A stretch of 64,000 bases of DNA from an uncultured Flavobacteriaceae bacterium (GTDB lineage Bacteria; Bacteroidota; Bacteroidia; Flavobacteriales; Flavobacteriaceae): contig CANNAC010000001.1 in assembly GCA_947502495.1 (NCBI GenBank), forward strand, positions 806,906 to 870,905, read 5' to 3'. Positions 53,780-62,795 of the stretch are shown here, piece after piece. How positions within the stretch are numbered: the stretch's first letter is position 1; each line of letters opens with the position of its first letter. The notes below the pieces were generated by a model. That model saw only the letters and a program-made list of their open reading frames with translations. It was not told where the DNA came from and searched no databases. A program made the position numbers and the translations under genes.

Positions 53780-53860
53780 TTATTCTGAAAAATAAAACAA
53801 AGAAGATTTTTCCCTTCCTATCTACCAACAGACAGGTTCCCGGAATAGAATACACAACCA

Positions 53861-54589
53861 ATGGAAAGAGCCCAAGTTTTAGAAGAAATCATTACTGGTT
53901 ACCGAAACACCATTCAGCAACGCTATCAATATCAAAATATAAAGGATACCTACGGCCTTCCAGATTCTATAGATCCCGAAACCGTAAACCAGCTTCGGGA
54001 ATACTTCTTGAATTATATGTATCCAGAATTTGAAAAACGCCAAGAATTAAACGAAGCCTTTAACAGCCTGGAAGATTTTACCAAGCATCCAAAAAAATTG
54101 GTAGCCGTTGCATTAGATGCTACCAAACTGATTTTTAAATACGGAAGACACCTTCCTAAAATATTAAACACCGGATTAAAAGCCATGCAGTCTTTTAAAG
54201 CTGCAGATACTTTTGAGAATAATTTGGTAGATGAAGCCATAAAAAACAAGATTGAAGGTCCTTATAATCCGGAAAAGATAGATGCGCTCATTACCTTATT
54301 ATCTCGGGAAGAAATAGAGCAGTTTATTCGTATTTCAGAATCGTTATTTGATGTGTTACACGATAAAGTCCTCATTAAAAAAATCAAAGGGATTATTGAA
54401 TATCTAATCCGAATGATGCAAAAAAAAGAAAACACCTATACTTCGCAACAAATTAAAGGACTAGAATTAGGACTAGAAATGCTAACCGAAGGCGATGCAC
54501 TTTTTAACAGATTAACGTTAGAAGACCAGCAAAATTTAGTCGACCTGATTATAGAAATAGAAAAAGATGCTTTAGAACGTATTTTTTAG
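53861..54589 (+). CDS. Conserved helical protein of unknown function
   Basis: 242 residues, no signal or membrane segment, predicted nearly all helix with acidic and basic patches (EEIITGYRNTIQQRYQYQ, LRMMQKKENTYTSQQIKGLELGLEML). It has its own promoter and precedes the MutS2-type gene by 117 bp. No domain recognised. Confidence 0.65.
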   Translation: MERAQVLEEIITGYRNTIQQRYQYQNIKDTYGLPDSIDPETVNQLREYFLNYMYPEFEKRQELNEAFNSLEDFTKHPKKLVAVALDATKLIFKYGRHLPKILNTGLKAMQSFKAADTFENNLVDEAIKNKIEGPYNPEKIDALITLLSREEIEQFIRISESLFDVLHDKVLIKKIKGIIEYLIRMMQKKENTYTSQQIKGLELGLEMLTEGDALFNRLTLEDQQNLVDLIIEIEKDALERIF

Positions 54590-54636
54590 AAAGTACTAAA
54601 GCCACAACTAAAATTCCAAGTCTCAAGGCAATTGCT

Positions 54637-54644
54637 TAACTTTG
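54637..54644 (+). promoter_or_regulatory. -7 box before the MutS2-like gene
   Basis: TAACTTTG matches TAnnTTTG, 62 bp before the ATG. A CTTTCGCGGAA motif lies between it and the gene. Confidence 0.4.
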
Positions 54645-54706
54645 TTCTGCTATAAAAAAGTATTCCATAAAACAATAATGCCATTTCCACTTTCGCGGAA
54701 AATATT

Positions 54707-56875
54707 ATGATAAATATCCCAGAAAAAACATTACAAGATTTAGAGTTTTCTACCGTTCTACAGCAAGTAAGCGAACTTTGTGTTACGCCTTTAGGGCATG
54801 CAAGAGCTTTAGAAATTACGCCTTTTACAACCAAAGAAGAGTTACAAGTAGCACTACAATTGGTAGACGAATATCTATCGTCTTTTCATAATGATAACCG
54901 CATACCAAATCATGGATTTGATACCATTACCAAAGAACTGAAACTTTTAAAAATTGAAAATACCTTTTTAGAAATCCACAGTCTTAAAAAAATAGTATCT
55001 ATTTCTTTAACCTGTAATGAAATTGTAAAATTCCTTAAAAAGTTTCAAGAGTATTATCCCAAGTTACATGACTTTGCATTTTATATCGAAGTGACTACAG
55101 AGATTATTGAAAAAGTAGATGCCAATGTCGATCGTTTTGGCGATATCAAAGATGATGCTTCTGCCCTATTATATGAAATTAGACAAAGCATCAATAAACT
55201 AAAAGGTAAAATTAATGGCAGCTTTACTTCTGCTTTAAATACCTACCACCAATTAGAATATCTAGATGATATTCGCGAATCTGTGGTAGAAAACAAGCGT
55301 GTACTTGCGGTAAAAGCCATGTACAGACGTAAGGTGAAAGGTGCTATTATGGGAAGTAGCAAAACAGGAAGTATTGTTTATATTGAACCAGAAGCAACCT
55401 TAAGACATACCAGAGAACTTAATAATTTAGAGTTTGAAGAAGCCGAAGAAATTGTAAGAATATTAAAAAATCTTACTGGTTTTATCCGACCGTTTTTACC
55501 TCTCTTAGAAAAGTATCAAGAGTTTTTAATTGCCATCGATGTGATTGCTGCAAAAGCAAAATATGCGCGATCTATGGATGCAATTCTTCCAGAAATCAAC
55601 GAAAACAGAACGCTATTTATTCGCGATGCTTATCATCCTTTGTTACTTTTAAATAATAAGGCTAAGAAGGAAAAAACCTTTCCGCAAACCATAGAATTAA
55701 AACAAGACAGTAGAATTATTGTGATTTCTGGCCCTAATGCTGGAGGAAAAAGTATTACACTAAAAACCGTTGGTTTATTGCAAGTGATGTTGCAAAGTGG
55801 GATGCTAATTCCGGTACATGAACGTAGTTCGGTTTGTTTATTTGATAGAATTTTAAGTGATATTGGCGATAATCAATCCATAGAGAATCATTTAAGTACC
55901 TACAGTTACCGACTGAAACAAATGAATTTCTTTTTGAAGAAGTGTAATAAAAACACGCTTTTCTTAATTGATGAATTTGGAACCGGTTCCGATCCAGAAC
56001 TTGGTGGTGCTTTAGCCGAAACTTTCTTAGAAGAGTTTTACCATCGAGAAGCCTTCGGAATTATCACCACGCACTACTCCAACTTAAAGCTTTTAGCCAA
56101 TGAATTGCCTTTTATGGAGAATGCAAATATGCTTTTTGACGAAAAAAGTTTAGAGCCTATTTACAAACTGATTATTGGTAACGCAGGAAGTTCATTCACT
56201 TTTGAAGTAGCTCAGAAAAACGGCATACCATTTAGTCTTATCAACCGGTCTAAAAAGAAAATAGAACGTGGTAAAGTGCGATTCGATGCTACTATTGCAA
56301 AGCTTCAAAAAGAAAGAAGTAAACTAGAAAAAACGGGACAGTCTTTAAAAGAAAACGAAAAGAAAAAACTTGCCGAAGCAGATAAGCTAGAAGAGATTAA
56401 TGCGAAGGTGCAGAAAAAGCTAGAAAACTATCAAGAGTTATATGATAGTAACCAACGTTTGGTCTATTTAGGAACCAAAGTGAATGATTTGGCTGAAAAA
56501 TTCTTCGATAATAAACAGAAGAAACAATTAATGGCGGAGCTGTTTAAGCTGGTTCAGATTGAAAATTCGAAACGTAAGAAAGTTACGGTCAAGCAGAAAA
56601 AAGCGAAAAAACAGAAAGAGACGCAAGTCAAACAAGAAGTAGAAAAGAAAGTAGAAGTCATTAGAGAAAAGAAAAAGGAAGCGAAGAAAAAAGCAATCGT
56701 TCCCGATAAGCCTAAAGCCATTCTAAAAGTTGGGGATCGCGTACGTATGGAAGATGGTCGTGCTGTTGGAACTATTGATAAAATGGAAAAAAACAAAGCG
56801 GTTGTGAATTACGGTATTTTTACGACTAACGTTAGTATTAGCATGTTAGAACTTGTAGAGGCTGTTAAAAAATAG
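54707..56875 (+). CDS. MutS2-type DNA-binding ATPase lacking an Smr domain
   Basis: 722 residues. The core/lever region is followed by the MutS ATPase: Walker A GPNAGGKS (342-349), Walker B FLIDEFGTGSDPELGGAL and ITTHYSNLKLL. A long charged coiled coil (~520-650) leads to a KOW-like end (LKVGDRVRMEDGRAVGTIDKMEKNKAVV). The Smr nuclease domain typical of MutS2 is absent and the length is about 60 residues shorter than usual. Likely acts on branched DNA or stalled ribosomes, as MutS2 proteins do, rather than in mismatch repair. Confidence 0.88.
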   Translation: MINIPEKTLQDLEFSTVLQQVSELCVTPLGHARALEITPFTTKEELQVALQLVDEYLSSFHNDNRIPNHGFDTITKELKLLKIENTFLEIHSLKKIVSISLTCNEIVKFLKKFQEYYPKLHDFAFYIEVTTEIIEKVDANVDRFGDIKDDASALLYEIRQSINKLKGKINGSFTSALNTYHQLEYLDDIRESVVENKRVLAVKAMYRRKVKGAIMGSSKTGSIVYIEPEATLRHTRELNNLEFEEAEEIVRILKNLTGFIRPFLPLLEKYQEFLIAIDVIAAKAKYARSMDAILPEINENRTLFIRDAYHPLLLLNNKAKKEKTFPQTIELKQDSRIIVISGPNAGGKSITLKTVGLLQVMLQSGMLIPVHERSSVCLFDRILSDIGDNQSIENHLSTYSYRLKQMNFFLKKCNKNTLFLIDEFGTGSDPELGGALAETFLEEFYHREAFGIITTHYSNLKLLANELPFMENANMLFDEKSLEPIYKLIIGNAGSSFTFEVAQKNGIPFSLINRSKKKIERGKVRFDATIAKLQKERSKLEKTGQSLKENEKKKLAEADKLEEINAKVQKKLENYQELYDSNQRLVYLGTKVNDLAEKFFDNKQKKQLMAELFKLVQIENSKRKKVTVKQKKAKKQKETQVKQEVEKKVEVIREKKKEAKKKAIVPDKPKAILKVGDRVRMEDGRAVGTIDKMEKNKAVVNYGIFTTNVSISMLELVEAVKK

Positions 56876-56950
56876 GTAGTAAAACTAGAATGCCCTTTAG
56901 GTATTAACTCCTCTTTCTTAAAATTTCTTTTATTAGAAATTATAATTCAT

Positions 56951-56973
56951 TCTCCTCTTTAAAAAAGAGGAGA
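56951..56973. repeat. CTCCTCTTT hairpin element
   Basis: 10-bp perfect stem, 3-nt loop; same type as 8928-8950. May terminate the MutS2-like transcript, about 76 bp after its stop. Confidence 0.6.
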
Positions 56974-57039
56974 GCATTAAAAAAAAAATGCTTTTAGAAT
57001 ACCTTTTAATACCAACTAAAAAGAAACATAGTACTTGTT

Positions 57040-57061
57040 CCTCTCTTTAATTAAAGGGAGG
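57040..57061. repeat. CCTCTCTTTAA hairpin element
   Basis: An 11-bp inverted repeat without loop bases, one T-G wobble, variant of the same hairpin type. Confidence 0.5.
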
Positions 57062-57180
57062 TGATTTTTTAAAAAGAAAAAATCGGAGGGTTTTAATCTT
57101 CTGATAAATAAATAAATAAATAAAATTTAAAAAAAAGATTCCGACTTTCCTTGCTATGGCAAGCAAGTTCAGGAAATATT

Positions 57181-57597
57181 ATGAACCAATTACCAAAACA
57201 TAAACAGTTAATCTTATTTGATGGTGTTTGCAACTTATGCAACAGCACGGTGCAATATGTAATTAAACATGATAAGAAAGATGTGTTTCGCTTTGCGGCA
57301 TTACAAAGTGCTATTGGTCAATCCATAATAGCCAAGTATCATATAGATCCTGTAAAAACGGACTCTATACTACTCTACTCGAATGAAAATGGGTTGAAGG
57401 TGAAATCTACTGCTGCATTGTATATTGCCAAGCATTTAGGTTTTCCGAATAATATAATGGTGGTATTTTTAATGGTGCCAACCTTTATACGGAATAGCGT
57501 ATATAATTACATTGCTAAAAACAGGTATAAATGGTATGGTAAAAAAGATGCCTGTATGATACCTACTCCCGAATTAAAGGATAAGTTTTTAGGTTAA
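57181..57597 (+). CDS. DCC-family thiol-disulfide oxidoreductase-like protein (DUF393)
   Basis: 138 residues from the ATG at 57181. LILFDGVCNLCNSTVQYVIKHDKK contains the CxxC pair (Cys17, Cys20), and FRFAALQSAIGQ and TKSTAALYIAKHLG-type blocks follow the DCC family (named after the conserved Asp-Cys-x-x-Cys pattern). A helix near the C terminus is hydrophobic. Redox role inferred from the motif. Convergent with the next gene with only 3 bp between stops. Confidence 0.85.
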   Translation: MNQLPKHKQLILFDGVCNLCNSTVQYVIKHDKKDVFRFAALQSAIGQSIIAKYHIDPVKTDSILLYSNENGLKVKSTAALYIAKHLGFPNNIMVVFLMVPTFIRNSVYNYIAKNRYKWYGKKDACMIPTPELKDKFLG

Positions 57598-57600
57598 TGG

Positions 57601-57978
57601 TTAGTCTATTCTAACAAAAGGAATGGAAGAAATAACACTTAAAACAAGTTGTCCTTCTGCATTAAAAGAATACGGCGTATTTATTTCTTCGCCTATCATT
57701 AATTGTAAATTGGTACTGGAAGAATTCCATTCTAAAGAGGTCGCATTAGAAATTGCAGTTCCGTTTTTATCCGCTTCCGAAGCAATTTTAATTCCAGTAT
57801 TATCTGCATAAAAAACAAAACTATTTGCTAAACTAGCATTAGAGTCCACACGTTGCCATTCCCCAACTAATGCATTCGCTATATCTTGATCTTCATCCAT
57901 ATCGTTAGTACTACAAGAAAATAAGGTAGCAACAACGGTTAATAATATAACGAAATTTAGTTTTATCGTGTTTTTCAT
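57601..57978 (-). CDS. Lipocalin-like lipoprotein
   Basis: 125 residues, lipobox TLFSC (Cys22), then acidic linker and NALVGEWQRVDSNASLANSFVFYADNTG, the start of a lipocalin-like Bacteroidota surface domain with a small beta barrel. No catalytic residue. Function unknown. Confidence 0.65.
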   Translation of the reverse strand: MKNTIKLNFVILLTVVATLFSCSTNDMDEDQDIANALVGEWQRVDSNASLANSFVFYADNTGIKIASEADKNGTAISNATSLEWNSSSTNLQLMIGEEINTPYSFNAEGQLVLSVISSIPFVRID

Positions 57979-58005
57979 TTTAATAGCTTATCTATATATC
58001 GCGTA

Positions 58006-58272
58006 TTAGCAGATTTTAATACTTCTCTTGGTTTTGAAAATCAAGTTTTTTCTACCAGAAAGTGTATTTTCAATAATGTACTTGTATGATTTTTTTCTTA
58101 CTATAGTATTCTTATCTACTGTAAAGAATAATTCGGATCCATTCATGGTTGGTACAGAAATATGTTCTATAGTTATCGGAGTTATTTGTAATTCATTTAC
58201 AGTTTGCAATTCTTGTGCAGATGCAGCAAAAAATGACAACGAAAAGAAAAAGAGGGAAGTTACTAGTTTCAT
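58006..58272 (-). CDS. Small secreted protein of unknown function
   Basis: 88 residues with a signal peptide (MKLVTSLFFFSLSFFAASAQ). The mature ~68 residues are beta-rich and basic, ending in KTKRSIKIC. Lies 27 bp upstream of the lipocalin-like gene on the same strand, likely one transcript. Confidence 0.55.
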   Translation of the reverse strand: MKLVTSLFFFSLSFFAASAQELQTVNELQITPITIEHISVPTMNGSELFFTVDKNTIVRKKSYKYIIENTLSGRKNLIFKTKRSIKIC

Positions 58273-58396
58273 GAGACCTTTAATTTAATACTATAAATGT
58301 AGTGCTACTATTTAGTATGCTAAAATATACTCGGTATAGAACGAGTAAATTAGATAAGTAAAAAATTAATGTAAAAAAAATCGGTAAACAACAGGT

Positions 58397-59554
58397 TTAT
58401 TTCAAACTATCCAAAATAAAGTCAATTGTTTTGTTCGTGTTTTTATTGTCCATATAGGAATCTGTGATATGTTTTGCTGGAACACAAAAGCCTTTATTTG
58501 CAAGAGATTCTATAGATTTTAAATACGACAAAGAGATTTTTCCGGTTAGTAAAACCTTTAAATCTTTACCTTCTTTATAATAAGTGTACACTTTTTTTAA
58601 TCCGGATAAATACAAATAATCTTTTGTAAATCCGCCACCTCGATGTGCTCTAACCGTGATGTAAAAAGCAGTTTCTCTATCTAAATCATATTCGTGATGC
58701 AGTTTTCTAAACGTTCTGGAAAACGAATACCCTTTTGCTAAACCATCTACAGCAATCACGCGATACGCCAATTCTTTTAAACGTCTAACCGTTAAATTAT
58801 TGCTCATGTATTCTGAAAAAACAGCTAATCCTTCTTGTGTTTCTTCATAATCTGGAAAACCATGCGAAAAAATCTTTAAAGGATGCAGCATACCATTCAT
58901 GGCAGTTACCATATGAACCCCAATTTCATGATTGGTTAATACTTCAATTTCATTATCCGAAAAGGTATGATTCGTATTAATTACTAAGGTTTGAATATTG
59001 TTTAAAACCATAGCAATAGCACTCATTTTATTAGAAAGATCTATGTTATAACTAAAATCATATCGCGTAGAATAATCTCGAAACTTTTGTACGGTTTGTT
59101 CGGTATTATACTTTGGAAGGAATTGGGCGTCCATTTCGTCTTCATCGTCAAAATGAAGAATAAACTTCGCGTTTTCTACATCGTCTTCGGTTGGTGTACC
59201 AAAAGAATGCAGAGAATTGTAATAGAATTTTTTCCCTTCGCCAATAGTTTCAATACATTTTATTAATCCGGAATACGCATAAATAATGTCTTCGTATAAG
59301 GCTCTAATTTCAGCATCTTCAATTTGCTCAATAGGTTGCGCAAACAATTCCCGATGCAGTTTAAAACGATCAAAATTTATGGTTGGATAGGTAAATACAG
59401 GATCTGTTAAATACTTACTAGCAAAGAAACGTTCTTTTTCGGCTTCAATATTGGTAGGATTCACATAGCTTAACAGTTCAATTTTCTTGACAAGTTCGTC
59501 AATGCTATTGTCTATTTCTAGTAAGGCTTTTGTGCTGGTATTTGCTGTATTCAT
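58397..59554 (-). CDS. QEGLA-motif protein (DUF1704), flavohemoglobin-expression-modulating type
   Basis: 385 residues. HEIGVH (HExxH, putative zinc site) is followed by EETQEGLAVFSEY, the family's QEGLA signature, whose Glu would be the third ligand of a gluzincin-type peptidase. It closes a four-gene minus-strand run with N-formylglutamate amidohydrolase (9 bp apart), rhodanese and glutathione synthase, a neighbourhood known for this family. Confidence 0.88.
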   Translation of the reverse strand: MNTANTSTKALLEIDNSIDELVKKIELLSYVNPTNIEAEKERFFASKYLTDPVFTYPTINFDRFKLHRELFAQPIEQIEDAEIRALYEDIIYAYSGLIKCIETIGEGKKFYYNSLHSFGTPTEDDVENAKFILHFDDEDEMDAQFLPKYNTEQTVQKFRDYSTRYDFSYNIDLSNKMSAIAMVLNNIQTLVINTNHTFSDNEIEVLTNHEIGVHMVTAMNGMLHPLKIFSHGFPDYEETQEGLAVFSEYMSNNLTVRRLKELAYRVIAVDGLAKGYSFSRTFRKLHHEYDLDRETAFYITVRAHRGGGFTKDYLYLSGLKKVYTYYKEGKDLKVLLTGKISLSYLKSIESLANKGFCVPAKHITDSYMDNKNTNKTIDFILDSLK

Positions 59555-59563
59555 ATAGAAAAA

Positions 59564-60391
59564 CTATCTGTACTTTTTATAAAAAGCCGCTGCATGTTCT
59601 GGAAGTCTGGTTTGCAATTCGTTTTCTACTGCTGTAAACACTTCTGGATACATCATATAATCTAACTCATCACAATACACTTTGGCTATTTCTGTTGCCA
59701 AAACTAACGTATTTTTAAAAGTATTGGTAATATATTTTAGAAAATAACCATTGCCTTGAAAGGTATCATTTATTTTGGAAGTACTTGGTATGCCGTTTGG
59801 TAATTGCATTTCGCTAAGACTTTTTCTCCACGCTTCTACGCTTTCACCAAATCTATTATTATCGATGTTAGACGTTCCTAAATTCCAAGTTGGCACTTCC
59901 CTATCCCAGCGTTTCCAGTTATAGCTATGCATATCGTAAATTACGCAAACACCGAATTTTGTTTCTAATTTTTTCACTAAGGCATGCACCACTTGGTAAA
60001 AATGGAAGTGTTTATCTAAGCTTTTTGTTTTCATATCCTCGGGAAGTTTTTCTTTCCAAAGCTGTTTTCCCCAAGCATCTTTATAAATAGCGGTTTCGGG
60101 ATCCCGGTTTAAATCGTATTCAAATCTAGAGTCCATTCCAGCAATCACAATGGGATGCGATTGCACCATATTTTTGGTTTCGGGATCTTCTTCAAACCAA
60201 CGTTCATACTCGGTATGTAAGCAGTTATTCCAAAGCTCTTTTCTAAATTGATGTCCGTCATGTACCGCCGCACAAGCATAATGTACATATTCCTCTATTT
60301 TTATAGTAAACGAATAATCGGATGCTACCGCATGAAAGCATTCTTCGGCTTCAATTTTAGAAACTATTTGTGGTACCGTTAATTTTTGCAT
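59564..60391 (-). CDS. N-formylglutamate amidohydrolase
   Basis: 275 residues. Zn-dependent FGase fold: a substrate-binding start (ECFHAVASDYSFTIK), AAVHDGHQFRKEL, IAGMDSRFEYDLNRDPETAIY and VIYDMHSYNWKR (metal His/Asp). It releases formate from N-formyl-glutamate or a related N-acyl amino acid. In this operon, with QEGLA and glutathione synthase genes, the real substrate may be a glutathione- or formyl-related compound. 2 bp separate it from the sulfurtransferase gene. Confidence 0.88.
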   Translation of the reverse strand: MQKLTVPQIVSKIEAEECFHAVASDYSFTIKIEEYVHYACAAVHDGHQFRKELWNNCLHTEYERWFEEDPETKNMVQSHPIVIAGMDSRFEYDLNRDPETAIYKDAWGKQLWKEKLPEDMKTKSLDKHFHFYQVVHALVKKLETKFGVCVIYDMHSYNWKRWDREVPTWNLGTSNIDNNRFGESVEAWRKSLSEMQLPNGIPSTSKINDTFQGNGYFLKYITNTFKNTLVLATEIAKVYCDELDYMMYPEVFTAVENELQTRLPEHAAAFYKKYR

Positions 60392-60393
60392 GG

Positions 60394-61557
60394 CTAAACA
60401 TGAAATAATTTATTTAAACTTCTATACATAGCGCGTTCATAAACATCAAACTCACCATCGGCAAAAAACATACTTTTCACTTCTGCAAGTAACTTATCTA
60501 TATCTGCTTCTGTAAAATTATGCTCCTTTAATCCTGCTTGAATTTTCTGAATACTTTGGTAGTCATTATCGGCTTCCCATTCCTCATGAATTTTCTGAAA
60601 AGTCTGCATATCTACTTTTGCAATGATTAGGTTTCGTTCTTTATTATCTTCTTCAAAATTGGAATTTGCAGCATACAATAAAGTGTAGGCAACCAGTTCG
60701 TTTTTAGTCCAATGCATCCTATTATCTTTTGTAATTAAAGCGCCGTATTCTGTCCATGAACCATCATAAACAGCTATATTTTTATAACCAAGCATATCTG
60801 CACCAAGCGCTAAAACGCAAGCTGTAATACCCGAACCACAAGAAAAAACAAGGTTTTCCTTTTTATTGGTAGCTTGATTAAAAAGAGTTTGTATTTCTTC
60901 TTTTGTTTTGATTTTTTTATCCTGCAATAGATCTTCAAACGGTAAATTTTTGGAGTTTGGAATGGTTCCACTTCGAAGACCTTCTCTTGGTTCTGGAATG
61001 GTTCCTAAAAACCTTCCGGAAGATCTTGCATCCAAAATAGCATAGTTTTCGTCATTTTGAATCTTTAAAAGATCATCAAAAAACACCATATAACCATTTT
61101 GTCTTCTTGCTTGAAAATTTCCGGGTGCTACTTCGTATACTTGTTTCGTTTCTATTGGTAAGTTGTTTGTTTTCCATTCAGGAAATCCGCCATTTAGAAC
61201 CGCTACATTTTCATAACCAAAAGCTTTAAATAACCACCAAACTCTTGCGCTGGAGTAAATTCCTTTTTCGTCGTAAACCACAATTGCGGTATCTTGGTTA
61301 ATTCCTAATTCTTGCGCAGAAGCGGTAAACTGTGCTTCGGAAGGAAATGCGCTAGGAAAATCATCTGCGACATTACTAAACTTCTTCTTGATATCAAAAA
61401 ATCGAGTGTTTGGTATTTGTACTACTTCCGGAAAAACGGAAACACCATCCACAATTTTTGGTATCGTTGCGTTTAAAATCACAAGATTTGGAGCATGCGC
61501 ATTTTCATGTAACCATGCTACCGAAACAATAGTGTTTTCTAATTTGAGATTAGACAT
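60394..61557 (-). CDS. Tandem-rhodanese sulfurtransferase with helical C-terminal extension
   Basis: 387 residues. Two rhodanese domains (about 10-135 and 155-280); the active Cys240 lies in VFSCGSGITA, the CG-S/K-G-x-T/V loop of 3-mercaptopyruvate sulfurtransferases (CGSGVTA). The first domain lacks a Cys, as usual. Residues ~282-387 are an added helical, acidic domain (FADGEFDVYERAMYRSLNKLF), TerB-like in character, not normal in SseA/TST proteins. Coupled to glutathione metabolism by operon context. Confidence 0.85.
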   Translation of the reverse strand: MSNLKLENTIVSVAWLHENAHAPNLVILNATIPKIVDGVSVFPEVVQIPNTRFFDIKKKFSNVADDFPSAFPSEAQFTASAQELGINQDTAIVVYDEKGIYSSARVWWLFKAFGYENVAVLNGGFPEWKTNNLPIETKQVYEVAPGNFQARRQNGYMVFFDDLLKIQNDENYAILDARSSGRFLGTIPEPREGLRSGTIPNSKNLPFEDLLQDKKIKTKEEIQTLFNQATNKKENLVFSCGSGITACVLALGADMLGYKNIAVYDGSWTEYGALITKDNRMHWTKNELVAYTLLYAANSNFEEDNKERNLIIAKVDMQTFQKIHEEWEADNDYQSIQKIQAGLKEHNFTEADIDKLLAEVKSMFFADGEFDVYERAMYRSLNKLFHV

Positions 61558-61603
61558 ACTTAATTTATTACTGAATTTTATTTACTGAATACCGAACACT
61601 AAT

Positions 61604-62644
61604 TTACGCTTCCTCTACAGTTTTACGTAAACGCGAACGTCGATCAAAAGCTTGTAATTTATCTAAGACTTTACTTTCTAGGAAATCGATAACACGTTCT
61701 TCGACTTTCACTTTGCTTTTATATACTTTATTAATGTAGGTAATTCCACCAGGAGACATCACATTCACTTCTACCAGTTTTCCTCCAATCACATCAATAC
61801 CAACAAAATAAAGTCCGTCTTTAACCAGTTTAGGTCCAATTTGTTTGCATAGCGCTTTTTCTGCTTTCGTAAGTGTATGCTTCGCAATAGTTCCTCCTGC
61901 AGATACATTAGAACGATGATCATCGGTTCCAGGAATACGTTTCATTGCGCCAACAGGTTCGCCGTTAAGCAACAAAATACGAACATCACCTTGGTCTGCT
62001 CCTTCTATATAATCTTGAAGAATTACATAATTAGAAGTGCCATCAGAATTACTATTAATATAGAAATCTAGTAACGAGTTAATATTACTCATTGCCGATT
62101 TTTCAATAAGAATCACACCAGAACCACCAAAACCATTTAAGGGTTTGATAATCATTTTATCTGCTTTCGATTCTTTAATCTGCTGTACCAAATAATTCTT
62201 ATTTTTAGATACATGCGTATTCGGAATAATGTTACTATGCGCATCTCCAAAAGCTGCGGTATATAATTTATTATTTGCTTCTCGCATTCCTTGTAAAGAA
62301 TTGATGATAAAAACATCATCTTTTACAGAATCCAGAAAGTTTAGCATAATGGGATCTAATGGCGGATTTGCTCTAAAAAAAATAGCGTCAAAACCAGCAA
62401 GAGGTAACATTTCTTCTCTTAATTGTACTTTACTATAAAATGCTTTTAAAGAATTTGGTACTTTTTCCATTCTACCTACTACATTACAAAAAGCATTGGT
62501 AACACTATCTCTAATGGTAAGATTGGCAGGTGTACACATAGCAACGCCATGTCCACGTTTTACACATTCTTTAATTAAGGCTAAACTGGTATCATTTTCT
62601 GCATCAATTTCGCTCCATGGATACATAATAAAGCAAATATTCAT
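61604..62644 (-). CDS. gshB: Glutathione synthase-like ATP-grasp ligase
   Basis: 346 residues. ATP-grasp enzyme joining gamma-glutamylcysteine and glycine. MNICFIMYPWSEIDAENDTSLALI, FFRANPPLDP, KPLNGFGGSGV (ATP loop), QDYIEGADQGDVRILLLNG, GTDDHRSNVSAGG and VNVMSPGGI are all GshB blocks. First gene of the minus-strand run ending with the QEGLA protein. Organism-level glutathione use is not shown: GshB-like proteins also make other peptides. Confidence 0.85.
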   Translation of the reverse strand: MNICFIMYPWSEIDAENDTSLALIKECVKRGHGVAMCTPANLTIRDSVTNAFCNVVGRMEKVPNSLKAFYSKVQLREEMLPLAGFDAIFFRANPPLDPIMLNFLDSVKDDVFIINSLQGMREANNKLYTAAFGDAHSNIIPNTHVSKNKNYLVQQIKESKADKMIIKPLNGFGGSGVILIEKSAMSNINSLLDFYINSNSDGTSNYVILQDYIEGADQGDVRILLLNGEPVGAMKRIPGTDDHRSNVSAGGTIAKHTLTKAEKALCKQIGPKLVKDGLYFVGIDVIGGKLVEVNVMSPGGITYINKVYKSKVKVEERVIDFLESKVLDKLQAFDRRSRLRKTVEEA

Positions 62645-62795
62645 AAGGTCTATATTTTGGTTGGTTAGTTAAATTTATAGATTATTTCAACTTTAAACAA
62701 GAGAATTTAATCTTTTGAAATAGTAAAAGCGATTCTTCCTATGCTAAATAGCATCTTTTCAACAAATTGGAAACTCAAAAAAAGGAGTTCAATAC

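Larger units (their letters stand above)
56876..57180. other. Intergenic region with hairpins
   Basis: 305 bp, no gene. AATTTCT...AGAAATT hairpin (about 56931-56951), CTCCTCTTT hairpin (56951-56973), CCTCTCTTTAA hairpin (57040-57061), and an AAAT-rich run near 57105-57125. Confidence 0.6.
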
